From Phoronis australis (lineage: Eukaryota; Phoronida; Phoronidae): a stretch of 62,000 bases of DNA. A program made the position numbers and the translations under genes. This document shows, in pieces, positions 11,735 to 26,000 of this stretch. Where the stretch lies: NCBI GenBank assembly GCA_002633005.1, contig NMRA01000276.1:13414-75413 (forward strand). Direction: 5' to 3'. How positions within the stretch are numbered: the first letter of the stretch is position 1; each line of letters begins with the position of its first letter. Under the pieces are notes generated by a model, which ran no database searches, was not told the DNA's origin, and saw nothing but the letters and a program-made list of their open reading frames with translations.

Positions 11735-11890
11735 CATGATGGGAAATCCTATTGGATTTCTTAAGTCTTATAAGAATTCCTATAGGGTTTCCTGTAGGAC
11801 ATCCTAAAGGATTTCTATAGGATCCTATAGGAGCCAATAGGAAATTCTATAGCATCCAATAGAAAATCCTATAGGATCCTATAAGATATT
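11735..11890. repeat. Inverted patch of TCCTATAGGA minisatellite
   Basis: Units such as GGATCCTATAGGA and AAATCCTATAGGATCC are repeated. Because the core is palindromic the orientation is ambiguous, but the flanking bases read as the reverse of the main array. Confidence 0.65.
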
Positions 11891-13454
11891 GGGCCAAACA
11901 GAAACTGGGAACGAATTAAGAGATTGCCAAATGGTGGGGACTAAACCTGACTAGACATACACATTTACCGTCTTGGTTAAAAATGTCACATTTGTATGAC
12001 GCTGCCAAGTTACAGAACTCTTGAACAGAGAGAGAGTAGCGACGAGGGCGAAGCCCTCAGACATCTTCACAACATCAGATGATCTCGCTTTCTGTCCTCG
12101 CTGTACCTGGTGTGGACGTGGAACGATAGGCGTGGAACGGAACTGGCTGGAAGGCGATGGTGTTCTTCTTCTTTGAGATGCTGGCTGGATGGCAACAGCG
12201 TCTATGACTTCATAGATGAAGATTGACTTGCATGCGGCTGGCTTGATGGGAACGGCATCCATGTTTGTCCTAGGTTGTCTTTATACTGCCCCGTTGGGAC
12301 AGTTACCAGTCGAACAGGGCCAAAACCCTTGATGCTCCTGGTATATGGTAACTCTTGAACAAAGGTAGTGGCCCTATCCTTATAGAAATAGTCATATGAC
12401 AAGCCCAACCACTGACAAGGCAGCTGGCTTTCGCCAGGTGCCATGGTTCTGAGAATTCATGCCAAATAAGGTCAGCTTGAAATTGAACGAGTAGCAAGCT
12501 CCCACCGACAATGACCATCAGAAGTCATGAACTGAGACCATTCCGGTTAAAACTTATAAATAACTGCCTCTAAATATGTTTATACTTCATGACCTCCCTC
12601 TGATCTTCAGAATTTGAACATCGGTGAGAAAGTTATACAGAAGTGCCTGCTAAAACTTCATACTCCTTACTGGCCTCGCTGGTTCCCTGCATGCCGCTAA
12701 GTGGTAGCCAGCATCCAGGTATCACTTAATTTTTCACCGGCGTTTCTGATTGGCTGGTCAAATTCACAATAGGCAGCGCTTTACGCAAACCAACTAGCAT
12801 GAAAGATGAAGTGTAAAATTAATGTGGTCTGTTGTACAGACAAATCGAATCTTAAAATTCATGTTCAAGAAATGTGAATCCCAGAAAATTGTGGTTGCGC
12901 CTTTTCAGAGTGCATCTTTCTACAGTCATTGACTTTTGTTTATGTTGCTGTCCCGGATTCATACAGTATGAATAATACTCTAGTTAAATCGGACAGATAA
13001 CAGCATGTTTATTGTACAGGTATGTGCTTCAAGCATGCGGCTATTTAACATTACTGCAGAAACGAAATAGTTGCAGGTACATCGCTTGCAGGACAAGGCT
13101 AAATCATTCACAGTCCACCAGTTTCTCACTTTGTTGTAAAGCTAACCAATGACTGCTGAGGTTACATCAACCAATGACAAAGCGTGTGCTACTGCCTGCT
13201 ACCTACATGCTGACTACCACCTAGCAGTATGGAGGGAACCAGCGAGCTTACTGGTATGCCAGCTAATGGCAGACAAGTTGCTGGATATGCCAAAACGTTG
13301 CAGGACCAGACCCTCTCACAGAATCTCATTCAGGTTACGGTTTTGTAAACAGGAAGGCGCATACTCAAGGTTAGATGCCCAAGCAGAGACAATGGCAATA
13401 AGAACCCAAACCTATATATGGGTGCGTAAAAGGAATTTTCATGTAATTTGAATC
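11891..13454. other. Region downstream of NOP2, no supported gene
   Basis: Three overlapping minus-strand open frames (11951-12518) show no recognisable domain. The sequence ending near 13430 (ATATATGGGTGCGTAAAA) resembles the 3' terminus of the modular repeat found inside NOP2, so 13150-13435 is probably a diverged copy. Confidence 0.35.
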
Positions 13455-13460
13455 TTTATT
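13455..13460 (-). terminator. NOP2: NOP2 poly(A) signal
   Basis: On the minus strand AATAAA lies about 30 nt after the NOP2 stop codon, implying a very short 3' UTR. Cleavage would fall roughly at 13435-13445. Confidence 0.6.
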
Positions 13461-13488
13461 GAGGATGACATTGTGGTACCATTGCATT

Positions 13489-14018
13489 TTACTTATTTTT
13501 CTTGGTCTTTTTAACACTCTTACTATTACCAGTGTTCAGACTTTTGCGCTTTTTACCAGTTTTTCCAGTCAACACAGGGAGGTCAGACACAGCTTCATCA
13601 ATTCTTTCTATTCGTTTTTCCATTTTCCCACTTCCCTCACAAGAATTGTAACCATCCTGGACTATCTTTTCTTCCCTCATAGTCGTGTTCAAATTGGACA
13701 CATCTCCAGTTATTTTAATTTTTCCAGCCATTATCAGAATGTCATTCTTCGGCTTGACCCTCTTTGACAACTTCGATTCTTCTGTCTCCACTTCATCTCT
13801 TTCATTTACCTTTACAGTTGTCTTCTTTCCATTTGTTTTCTTGGTGATTTTATATTGCCAATTATCAGGCTCATTTCTTCTCTTGACACTTTGTTTCTTT
13901 GCATTCAAAGACTTGCTAACCTCCTCTTCATGCTTACTATGCTTCTCACCACCAGGTGACCTCCTAGTCTCCATCTCTTCAGAGTTAGCTTCAACCTTCT
14001 TCTCATTGACTTTAGATT
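13489..14018 (-). CDS. NOP2: NOP2 exon 15 (C-terminal tail)
   Basis: The acceptor CATTGTAG precedes the exon, whose first two bases complete a GAA codon begun in exon 14. It encodes 175 residues and TAA. The tail is very rich in Lys, Glu and Ser, ends [10 protein letters not shown], and contains several basic clusters suited to nuclear or nucleolar targeting. Sequence is low in complexity and conserved only in composition, as expected for NOP2 tails. Confidence 0.85.
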
Positions 14019-17000
14019 CTACAATGATGAGAACTTGAAACATCACTACATGAACTCAATATGAAACCAAATTATAAGTAAAGCACTTGTAAACCATGTT
14101 TGGGTGCCAAGAAAAATATTATTCACAAGTGCATTGCTTTCCAAACCAACATCATTGTATTTTCATCATTTGTTCCACTTGAAACTTATTGTGTAGGCAA
14201 AAAAGAACACTGGTTATGCTACAGCAAGAAGCATTCATTAAATAAGTGTATCAGGTCTGTCTTGAAATGCTCTTATTTAAAATGTGTCCCACATTTCTGA
14301 GATGATCTGTATGCATGTGTTCAGTAGGAAATTACCGAAAGAATTTGATGAGTCACCTTGGGTAAAAGAATACATGTTTATAAGAAAGTAATGATCAAAA
14401 GTGAAATTTACAAAATGGATGATCCACAGTGTCAAAAATAGGGCTTTAATTTGAAATAGGAATGGTCTATTTTATTAAAATCATAACTTTCCCAACTTGT
14501 ATCAAAGTTTCCCTCAACAGGTGACAATTAGTATACAGTTCTTTGGTGCAGCATAAGTGCGAAAGCTAAATTATGTTTGACCCAATTGTCATGATCGAGA
14601 CCGGCAGATTTCTCGACACACAGCATGTCATGATCGAGACCGGCAGATTTCTCGACACGCAGCATGTCATGATCGAGACCGGCAGATTTCTCGACACGCA
14701 GCAAATTTCAACATGTTATCAGAAAATTATGCGCTTTCTTTGTGTGTGTTCATGTGTGTCTGTGTTCATACAAGTGAGCACACAACACAAAGCTTGTATT
14801 ATGTCATGCAGACCTTTGCCAGGGATCTTGTTGGAGAACTTCTTTAATTTGGCAACAAAAAAGCCATCTAAATTGTGAGAGTGAGGGTAGAATCGTCTCG
14901 TTTGTTTCAGGGAGGGGTGGAAGCGGTGTTCCTTAAATCTGCAAATACATTACAAAGAGAGTGAGGGTCATACATCACTTATAGGGCTTGTCTACAGTAT
15001 GACATCAGAATGCTAGGGATAATCATTTACAAAGAGAGTGAGGGTCATACATCATTTATAGGGCTTGTCTACAGTATAATGACATCAGAATGCTAGGGAT
15101 AATCATTTACCAAATTGTAGCTTGAAAGTGTGGCTATTCTTTGTAAACCCACAATGACCTCATGACAATCATACTAAAAATAAGGGAAACCAGCGTATTT
15201 ACAATGTCAACGTGACACAGCAGGAGCAAGTCTACTTAACAAATTTGACAACACAACAGTCTGCCAAAAAGCCAAGAGTATGACAGTGCAAGTCAACAAT
15301 TTGAGACAAGTCTTTGTCACTCACGTGGTAAAGCCTTCCCGACCAAAGTCCAATCCAGTTGGTACCAGTTTGACATTCCTCTTCTTGAGTGCAAAGTCTA
15401 TTACCCATTCATTCTCTTCCACCTAAAACCAAATAAACACTCCTTTATCTCACAACCTTCTGCTACAGTTGTTTTTCTGATGATGTTTATATTAAATTAA
15501 ATCTAAGAAAAGTTCCTCTGTCAACTGAAAAACCTCTGCAAGTGAAAAACAAGCCAAATTAAGGCAAAACGTCCAATATCCTGCTTTACCCAGCATTGTC
15601 TCTCGCTTTTCATTTTCCTCTCCATTTTAGGTCACAAATACACAGGGTGCAAGCCAACGGTCATATACGCAACGTGCAACATAGGATGTAGGCAAATGAT
15701 TGTATATGAAATGTGCAACACACAGAGTGTAAGCCAAAGGTTATATGTGTATTGCTCAACACACAAGCTGTAAGCCAATGGTTATTACATGTAATGTGCC
15801 ATACAGAGGGTGTCCGAAAATTGGAAGGCAAAGTCGTCCCTTAATACAAACTCATTTTTGAATTGTATGAAAATACCCGACTGAAATACGAAGATAAACA
15901 AAAAAACCAACATTTTGACACTAGGGGGCATAATAGTATCTGAATCAGTTCGACACTTGTTACCATTTGTTGATGGCTCCATTGAAATTTCGCAAAGATC
16001 CTACAAGAGTTAAGGAGATTCAGCCATAGACATAATCACCACTAGGGGGCGGAAAAGTCATCGGACCTGTCCTAAAGTCAACGTGTCATGGCTTTCTCAT
16101 CAGCAACAAATATGTATATTTTTATAATGTTCCTTTTGAGCTGTCTGGCAGACAGAGAGGTGGACGTGAGAAAACGAATGCAAAAATTTAAAATGTCTAC
16201 AAAATGGCACAAAATTCGTCGAATCCATCCAAAAATGCAATGGCATCATCGCCTGTGCATTAAAAATCTATTTGCTGAATTTCATGAAAATCCGTCAAGG
16301 AACTCTGAAGATACAGAGGCAAACAGAACGAACCAATATTGCTCATAGGGGGCACAGCAGTATTCAGGTCAGTATAAAACTCATCGTCATCTGTCATCAG
16401 CTACATAGGAACACACCTGCCAAATTTCAATAAGATCCTACAAGGGGTTAAGGAGACAGAGCCGTGGACACCAGATGCCCAGACAGAGATGATGGGAATA
16501 TGAACCCACACATAAATATGTGGGCGCATAAAAATACTAACTTAAGAAATAAAAACTAACATGACTGTAAACATTTTTAGGGCAAGTTATAATACATTTG
16601 TTTCATTTTTTATGGCCATGGATCATCACATGATCATCACATGCTGATTTTTTGAGTAATATTTACAAGGATCTATAATCTCAGCAACAGGAACTCCGAG
16701 CACACGAGCTAACAGACTCTTTCATAAGATCACGTGTTTGCTGGATTGAAAATGGCGAAAAGCCAACAAAATATATTAATTTTGTGGACTTGAGAAGAGG
16801 AATCTTATTCAAAAGAACATAAACAGTTTGACTGATACAAATGGTCAAACATTATGTGATCAGAATGATACACTGAAGGTACTACGGACCTTCTATTGTG
16901 ATCTTTACAAATGTAAAGATACAGAACTTGACAATAAATCTTCATGATTACCGTATTCGCCGTAATAACTGCCCAGGGCGCTTAGAAAAGTTCGGTTCAA

Positions 17001-20000
17001 GGGAGGCGCTTATTATAACCCAAGGCGGTTGAAACTAATGTCTTTGATGACAAGTTCATATATGTAGCGCACGCTTCCTGGCCACGTGCGTTTAACACCG
17101 AGTTATTTTTATTCATTAGACAGTTGATGTGTCTGTACTGAAAGGTCAGACCATAGTGGGACACGGTCGTCGCGAGAGTAGCAACGCTGTTGCGTTCCTT
17201 TTTGAAGCGCTGCGTTACTCTGAAGTGTATAGTCACGGCTAAATACAAATGTAGCAGTGCCGCTGGTGGTCTAGGAGACCCGTGCAAAATATTTTTGCTA
17301 AATTGAAGACGTTACTGTAGTTTTAGAACTGTAGGTACGTCATTGTTCGCATGTACACGTTCATAGACGGGGCGCTTATTTCAGCAAAGTCTGGAAATGC
17401 GTGGGGGCGCTTATAAGGGGCATGGGCGGTTATTACGGCGAATACGGTATCTGGGAGCATTTAATGTCCCCAGACTGTCTCATGCTTAGAGTACTTTACT
17501 TGACCCAGATGTGACTATGGAGGAGGTTGAAGGCGTACTTAAGAAAATGAAAAACAATAAGTCACCGGGTTCAGATGGCTTTCCTCCAGAATTTTCCAAG
17601 TTTTTTTGGAAAGATATCGGTTTCTTTGTTTACAGGGCGCTTATTGCGACACTTAATGGCCACCTTACAGAGCGGCAGAAGCAGGGTATAACACTTATTC
17701 CAAACAAGATGAATCACACAACCTGCTAAAAAATTGGAGACCAATATCCCTTTTCAATACATGCTATAAACTTTTTTCAGGTGTAATAGCCCAATGTATA
17801 AAAATGGCTTTGAACAAATTAACATGAGACAACCAGAAGGGCTTCATGGCTGGCAGCTTCATCGGTGAAAATACGCGTTTACTGTATGATATTATGCATT
17901 ATAAAATTGAGGAAAACATACTTGGTCTATTGCTACTAATAGACTTTGAGAACGCGTTTGATTCGATATCCTGGCATTTCTTTCAAAAAAAAAAAAACGC
18001 TGATTTTATTTAAATTTGGTGAAAAGCTCAGAGATTGGGTTACTATTTTGCTTAAAGATTCCAAGCTATGTGTTAAGGAGTATGGTTTTTCAGACTGTTT
18101 TGCCATCAAGCATGGTTGCAGACAAGGTGATCTTATATCCCCGTGCGGCTTAAGCATATTGTTTAGAAACAATACCACATGTAGTGGAATAAAAATACAA
18201 AACAAAGATCATAAATTAATGTATTACGCAGACGACACTGCCATTCTACTAGACGGGTCAGAACTTTCCTTGAGTTCTTCTCTTTCTCTTGTAGAGCAGT
18301 TTGCCGAATTTTCAGGGCTTAAACCTAATTTGGAAAAAACTGTGTGTTTGGCTATACTGGGGTCTATGAGGAATTCTGTCCAAAGATTATATACCCACAT
18401 AAATTTGCACTGGGAAAGGAAACAATTTACCTTGCTCGGAATTACATTCAACTCTGGCTTAAAATATATTGTGGAAGTAAATTACAATAACTTCTTGACA
18501 TTGAAAACACAATTACAGGCTGGTCAATAAGAATTATAAGTACTGTAGGGTGTATTACTGTTATCAAAACATTAGTGATTCACAAGTTAATCCACATCTT
18601 CGCGAGCATCCCTTCACCTGATAAAGTAACGCTGCAACGATTGGAAAACTCATATTTGGCTACATTTGTAACTTAAGACTGATAGGGTCGCTATAAAAGT
18701 TATTATACAAAATTATGAAAAGGGCGGGCTTAAAATGCCTCACATCACATTATTTATTGAAAGTTTAAAATGTACCTGGATAAGAAAAATTTGGAAAATG
18801 GGGATAATGTTGATGCATGGATCTGGTTCTTATTGGATTATTTGTCAGATATTTTTTGCAAATCTTAAAATTTGGTGATTAGTACTTTAAATGGCTTTTG
18901 TAGAGAATTAAAAATCCATTTTGGAAAGAGGTTTTTCAATTGTTCTATGATTTACAGCTAATAATAAATAATAATAAACATTTGGATCCATTGTTGTATA
19001 ACAATATGATTGATGGCAAAATGGTATTCTATAACAGGTGGTTTGAGAAAGGTTTTCATGTTGTGGTTGACTTGATTCATCCTTCAGGGCGACTTGTTAA
19101 TTAAACTGAATTCTGTAAAAATGCTGGCTTTTATCGCCCTTTTACCGAATTTTTTGGCATTCACCAAGTCATTCAAAAGACAGAACGCAGTTTTGACTAC
19201 AAATAAACTGTTAGGTTGTTACCATTATGGTCCAAAGTGTATGAAGTTGTAACTAGATCAACAAAAGACCTTAATGACTTCTGTGATTTATTTGTTAAAA
19301 ATCAGTACTGTAAATCTTCTTCAGAAGTAAAATGGAATTTAAGATTAAGCATGGCCGATGAAAGTATGGATTGGGATTCCATAAACAGTGCTATTGGCAG
19401 GTATACTGATACAAAAATGAGGTGGTTTAATTATAGAATTGTACATACTGTATTCGCCCTAATAAATGTCCAGGGCGCTTAGAAAAATTTGTTTCAGGGG
19501 GTCGCTTATTGTAACCCAAGGCGGTTGAAACCCAGTCTCCGAAACGGGTGAAATCGGAAGCTACGATTCATCATATTTACGCTCTGTGACATACTTGTAA
19601 CCTATGACACACTTTCTACCAAAATGTAGTGCATTGCTATCAAACTTTGCTGTTGAATTACGATCATTTTACAGAAAATTGTGTTGAAATAGCAGGGCAA
19701 AACTCGCCAACTGACGCCTCGCAATCGTCGATATGGTGACTTGAATGCTTGACTCAGGCAAATTACCTGAAATCCTCCTTAAGTTAGCGTCCCTAAGATT
19801 TTTAAGTTCCTGTGGAGTCAGAATTAATGGCAGGTTAAATACAAATCTGTGCTACATCTATGATCAGCAACATGAGAAAATCTCTGGACGAACACACACT
19901 TTGGTATCACGTGACGTTTGTTTTGAAGTTCGTCTGCGTGTGTGAGTAAGCGAGCGTGTGCGTATCACCAGAGTTCATTTGCCAGAGTAAACGCAATCTA

Positions 20001-23000
20001 ACGAGCTAGATGTGCATTGTATTCTAAAATTAGCACAAGCCGTAGGCCTAAAGCAGAACGTGTTTCATTCAGCACTTGCCGGTCTCATGTGCTAAAAATG
20101 TTCGACATTTGTCTCGGTAAGGCCCATATTAGTTATTTTTCGGTGTAAGGGTGTTTAAGCATTCAGTGTCAGTGGTCATTTTATTGGATATTTGGCTTAA
20201 AAACACCAATTATGAATAATCAAACGATCCCTCTTAAAAATAACGCAAACATTTTTTACAGTACTAGAAACTGTTGGAAATTAATGCCAATGTTCATTTC
20301 TTGCTGTTATACTCCCGTTTCATGAATGGATAATTCCCGACTGGTGTATTTGATGACAGGTGCATGTATGTAGCGCGCGCTTCCTGGCCATGTGCTTTTA
20401 ACACTGGCCAAGTTTTTTATTAGTCTTTGAACGATTCGCGGTTTTCACACATACAAAGAAATTCCTGATGGGGGCGGGAAATGTCTAGAATACAAACCCG
20501 TGCTTATTATAACCCAAGGCCGTTGAAACCCGGTCTTCGAAACGGGTGAAATCGGAAGCTAAGATTCATTATATTTACGCTCTATGACGTATCTGTAATC
20601 TATGAAAGACTTTCTACTAAACCGTGGTGCATTGCTATCAAACTTTGCTGCTAAATTACGATCATTTTACAGAAAATTGTGCTGAAATCCCAGGGCGAAT
20701 ATTCGCCGACTGTCTGCCTCGCAATCGTCAATATGGCGACTTGAATGCTTGAATAACAGTTTCGACTCAAGCAAATTATCTGAAATCCTCCTTAAAGTCC
20801 TTCTCTCAAACTGCCCATGTGGTTCCAGTACCCGAAAATACTTACTACATAAAATCTTATTTTCGACACCCTTTCTTTATATTCTTTTCGCCTTTCTTGC
20901 CAAAAGCAATTTTTGAACAGTATTTGACCCTTCTCTCTGAGTGTATGATTACCGGTTGTCATCGGTTATTTCCGTACCCACATTTCCGGCTCATCAGTTC
21001 AGGAACTTGTCCTGAACGCCGCCATTTTTTCCTTGTAACTGAATGTGCTATGGCTTACTCGAAAAGTCTTCATTATTTTGTTTTATTAGTAATATATCGT
21101 GATTCGTTTGCATATGTAGTGTATTTATAGTTTGTAGTTAGTGGTCGTTGATTTTTTTTGGAATGCTACTCGTACTTAATATGTTAAAATAGCATTGGTG
21201 TTTAGTTCCTTACGTAGGCCGGTCGAACCTAGGAACCAATATGAGTCTAACCAATTTTTTTCAGTTTATTATTTTTTTTCTCGTTTTGAAAAAGTACTTT
21301 GCTATCATCGGAAAGGTAGTGCATTCTACTCAGTAAAAATCGAAAAAGTATCAAAATAAGGGCAAGCAGTGTAAAGTTATTGCAAGTTTTGTGGCGAAAC
21401 TTGGGTCACTTGGTTTGGATCACATCGGCCATATTGGAGGACAGCGGGATAAGTTACGAGTTTAAAAATTTGTGTAAATTGTTTTCGCCAACGAATTACG
21501 GTGAAATTTAGTTAGACATATCTTTACTTACTATTCTGCACGATTTAACAGTGTTCACCAAATTTCAGCCTCGCAGTTCTTACTCATTAAGAGATAAATG
21601 TACTCACAATTCCCGTTGGACTTCGTCTCATTTCTGGCGCCACCGACAACAAGGTGACTTTTGCTGAACTGAAAGGCATGTTCAATCGGCTACTTTGTAA
21701 TTTGTGAAGATTTAACGTTGCTACAAAAAGAAACTTTGTTCAATTTTCGTGTTTTTTGTGCAAAAATATAAGATGTATTCGAATTTTTTACTGTAAATTT
21801 CCCATTCAGGTGATCTTACACTAAGCTAAAAAAATAGTTGAAATAATTTTTAAATGGTTTATTGTTTGACTGTCAACTGCTGTTCAGGACTTGATTTGGT
21901 GTCATAAAATGATTCATATTTTTCTAATTTTAAGTCTCAACTGCTTTCAAGTCATGTTTTGTAACTTATTGCTTCTTAATTCAGGTTATCAAGTCAACAA
22001 TATGAATAATCTTAATTTTAGAAATAAGCTATGTTGGATTGTGAAGCTTCAAGCCTCTAATTCTTGTTCCTTGCAACTTCATATTTTTTTAAATGATGCT
22101 TGTCAAATTCTGGTGTAAGGAAACACTATTCCGTCACCATGGTAATAGTTACATGTATGTCCACTTTCATATCATGGAAACTTGCTGTTGAATAGTGTTT
22201 GTAATGCTAAATGTTGTAAAGTATAATTGTGCATCTTAAGTTATGTATTATGTTAAAAGTTTGAATCATTTTGGGTTAATGAATAAAAATGATAACATTT
22301 TGTATTGGACTTCTCATACTTATGTGCTCTAACGAGCTCCCTTTTTGGAGAACTGGAAAAAGGTCCGGCTGCCTCAGTCACAGAAGCCCGAATTCCAAAA
22401 AAAGTAGAAAATGAGACAAAATTCCACTAGAAGACAGGAAGTACCAAAATTTAGCGTCTGCAATTCATAGCTCTGAACATACCCACTGAATGTTATAGTA
22501 AAAGACAGACATTCCCAAAATTTCCAGCCTCCCCCATTCTTTTAGGCTTGGTGCGCTCATACAAAGGCTGGGAAAATCTCTATTGAAAGCCAATAACTTT
22601 GCACAGTTCGCCAGAAGTACCCAAGTTCTAAATAAACCTCGTTTCAGCGAGCGCTGCGGCCAGCGACCAGTTAAGCCTAAGGGTAGCCTTGGCGCAAAGC
22701 TGTATAGTCCTACTAACAAGCTGTATTTTGACGATAGTCTTCACTGGTAGCTGGTGACTCAGGCTAACTAAGGTCTGCCGCGGCAGTGTGACACAGGACT
22801 AACCAGCCCGTAATTTCATGCAAGTGGCTGAAACTACCCTTGAATATATGCAGCATTTATTATTTGACCATTTTACTTCGACAAAACAGCTTGCAATCGC
22901 ATGCATTTACCGTTCGCCAGTGTCTGGTCTCGATCCACACCGGGTCCGATAGGCTGCGGTCCCGAGTCTGGCAAAATAATTTCTGTCAAAATTTATTCAC

Positions 23001-26000
23001 CACATTTCTTCAGCAAATTCGATAAAATTGTCCGTATTTTTATTTTAACAGCTTATTATTTAAAATGATAATATAGGGGGCCTTGCTTTTGAGGCCTGAA
23101 ATTAAATTTTTGCCTATGTCATTTTAATAAGAATAAGTCATTTTAAATAATAAGCTGTTTTTTATTAAAATTAAGGCGCGCTGTCCATTATTTTATCCCC
23201 GTTTGCAGGCACTCACACTGACAGCTTTTTCTTAGCCTGGGTTCCTGAATGAATTGTACTTCCGGGTTCACGGCAAGTTCAAAATGGCGGTGGTTCTTCG
23301 GGTGCGAATCGTGAGTGGCGCGTTCATTTAAACTTTTTTCGAGTACGGATCGTGTATTAGTTATGGGGAAGGTACTTCCTGGATCCTTATAACATACTCT
23401 AACCATGTAATAAGGGTTAACAATGCATGAGAGAAGGACTTTAAGTTTTCCAAGTTTGGCGTACCTAAGATTTTTAAGTTCCCGTGGAGTCGGGATCACA
23501 GCAGGTTTAAGTACAAATCTGTGCTACATCGTGCCATCTACATGTATGATCGGCAACATGAGAAAAATGTCTGGACAAACACACACGTGATGTTTGTTTT
23601 GAAGTTGTCTCCGTTTGTGAGTAAGCGAGCGCGTGCGTGTCACCACAGTTCACTTGCCAAAGCAGAGACCGTCTTTTGGCCAGAGCCACGCAATCTAACG
23701 AGCTAGATGTGCATTGTGTCTTAAAAAATTTGCACAAGCTGTAGGCTTAAATCAGAGTGTGTTTCATTCAGCACTTGCCAGTCTCATGTGCTAAAAACGT
23801 TCGACATTTGTCTCGGTAAGGCCATATTAGTCGCCGTGTGGCTGGATGCGTATGCGACTATCTGACAGTTATTTTTTGATGTAAAGGTGCGTAAGCATTC
23901 ACTGTCAGTGGTTATTTTATCGGATATTTGGCTTAAAAACACCAATTATGGTTAATCAAACAATTCATTTTAAAAACAACGCAAACATTTTTCATAGTAT
24001 GAGAAACTGTCGGAAATTAGTGCCAATATTCATTTCTTGCCGATGCTATGCTACCCGTTTCATGAATGGATAGTTACAATCACTCTAAACTATGACATAC
24101 CAGAACAGAACAGGTGGAGTAGATGATGTAGCCTCCAGACTTGGACTTGGCATCACAACAGTCTATGGCGGCTAGAATAAGCTCCTTTTGTAAGTGAGAA
24201 CACCTCTGAATATCCTTGGCATCCTACAATTACAAAGCAACTTTGAAAAATCATGATGTTAATCGCAAACAAAATAAATAAATACACTAGAGCTTTCATT
24301 CATTCAGATCAAACACCTTTACCCAAATGTCATAGCGGCTAAAATAAATGTTTAATTGACGATATGATTGAATTTCATAAAATGCACACCCTTACTCACA
24401 TTGTATTCCTTGATTTGAAGTGCATCATACTGTGAACTGGGATTTTTTTATTCAATCCTCAAAGGCCTTTAATTTTGGATACTTTTATAAATATAATCTG
24501 TATTATATTGTATTCTGGAATTTCATCATGTGTGTTCAACAACGGCTTTACATCAGAGTATTTTAGGATTGAGAAAAGCCTCCAACAAGGCTACACACTG
24601 TCAAGTCCATTCTGCTCCAGATATGGTGTTTAGCTTTTGTACCAGATCGTTTGGCCCGTCTCTAGAACTATAGGACATTTGTACCAGGTCGTTTGGCCCG
24701 TCTCTAGAACTATAGGACATTTGTACCAGGTCGTTTGGCCCGTCTCTAGAACTATAGGACATTCGTACCAGGTCGTTTGGCCTGTCTCTAGAACTATAGG
24801 ACATTTGTACCAGGTCGTTTGGCCTGTCTCTAGAACTTAAGGACAGTTTGGTAAAGCCTCATCACTCTACTGGCTCCCGCTTTAGTCCCACTTGTAAAAA
24901 GTCTCGATCATGAAAAATTGGGGGTGGGCAGTAAGCCTAGCATGGGTGCTAAAAATGAAAAATTGAAAAATTCGAGAGTGGCCAGTGAGCCGAGCATGGG
25001 CGGTAACCTGGACAGTAACGTGAAAGCGATTCCTGTGGCAGTGCTCATATTAGTACTGATCAAATGAAATTCAAATGATATATAAAAGCAGTTCACAAAT
25101 AAAGAAGCAAACCGTAAGTTAAACAGATTGAAATTATTAGCCAAACATTTCAATGAGTACTACCTTCATTATTTGGACATTAAAAGTATTATTGGTATCA
25201 TGTTACCTTGTTTGACTTGGCTGTTGGATCCTTGGATAAAACACCAGTGCCGCTGCATGGGGCATCCAACAACACTCGGTCAAACCCTGTCATCACCTAG
25301 AGGGGTAACAACATTCCATAAATGAACAATGTCCAACATCAGACTTTGACTTCAATACAAACTTTCAAAGACGACCAATAGGTATCTTGTGTTATCTTTC
25401 TAAATGTCAACAAATTACAGAGAAAGGGAAAAGGCACCAATTAAATGTCAAACATCAGATTGGTTCTTACAGCCCCAGTATAAGGTAAATTTAAATCGAA
25501 GGTTAACAAGCGCATTGAAATGCAGCCACGAATGCACAGCAAAAGGTGTGCTTCTAGGATTGTATATTTGTATCATAAAATGGCCAATATATAGCGCAAA
25601 AACGTCCAATCCATCTGAAAATGAGAACATGCCATCGCTTTTTTCATAGAATTTCATAGAAATCTGTCAAGGAACTTCAGAAAAACAAAAGAAAATGCAA
25701 AAAAAAATGAAATTGCCACTAGGGAGCATAGCATTCGATGGATCCACCTAAAAGTCATCGTCATCTGTTGCTGGCACTGAGAACATATATGCCAATTTTC
25801 AAAATCATCCTTAGAGTAGTTTGGTTAATAAAGGGTGGACTCAAAAACAGCAAAAATGGCTACCAGGAGGCACACTATATCTTGATTACATTCGAAAACG
25901 GGAGGATAGCATCTTCTCACCAATAAATACGTATATTCCAAATTTTATGAAAATTCTGTAAGGACCTTTGAAAATACAGAGGTAAATGTAAAAAACAGGG

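Larger units (their letters stand above)
15423..24100 (-). other. NOP2: NOP2 intron 12, transposon-rich
   Basis: This 8.7-kb intron holds a modular CTCF-motif repeat (15790-16515), an L1-like LINE (16680-19449) broken by TA-flanked MITEs, duplicated repeat blocks (19449-20790 and 23462-24075) and a small inverted repeat (23048-23158). The section 20790-23045 is AT-rich and shows nothing I can name. Confidence 0.75.

Noticed and set aside
11951-12518. Three overlapping minus-strand open frames of 71-103 codons
   Set aside because: No domain, no splice logic and no repeat-related protein is recognised. The frames overlap each other, so at most one could be real.
13149-13451. 100-codon plus-strand frame before the NOP2 end
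   Set aside because: The second half matches the terminal part of the modular non-coding repeat; it has no protein features.
14573-14878. Plus-strand frame with [13 protein letters not shown] repeats
   Set aside because: It is the 39-bp tandem repeat and then the antisense of NOP2 exon 14.
21215-21240. Possible tRNA B-box (GGTTCGACCGG on the minus strand)
   Set aside because: No A-box, acceptor stem or cloverleaf could be built around it.
24601-24840. Open frames on both strands with repeated residues ([12 protein letters not shown]-type)
   Set aside because: They are by-products of a 42-bp tandem repeat whose period is divisible by three, inside a NOP2 intron.
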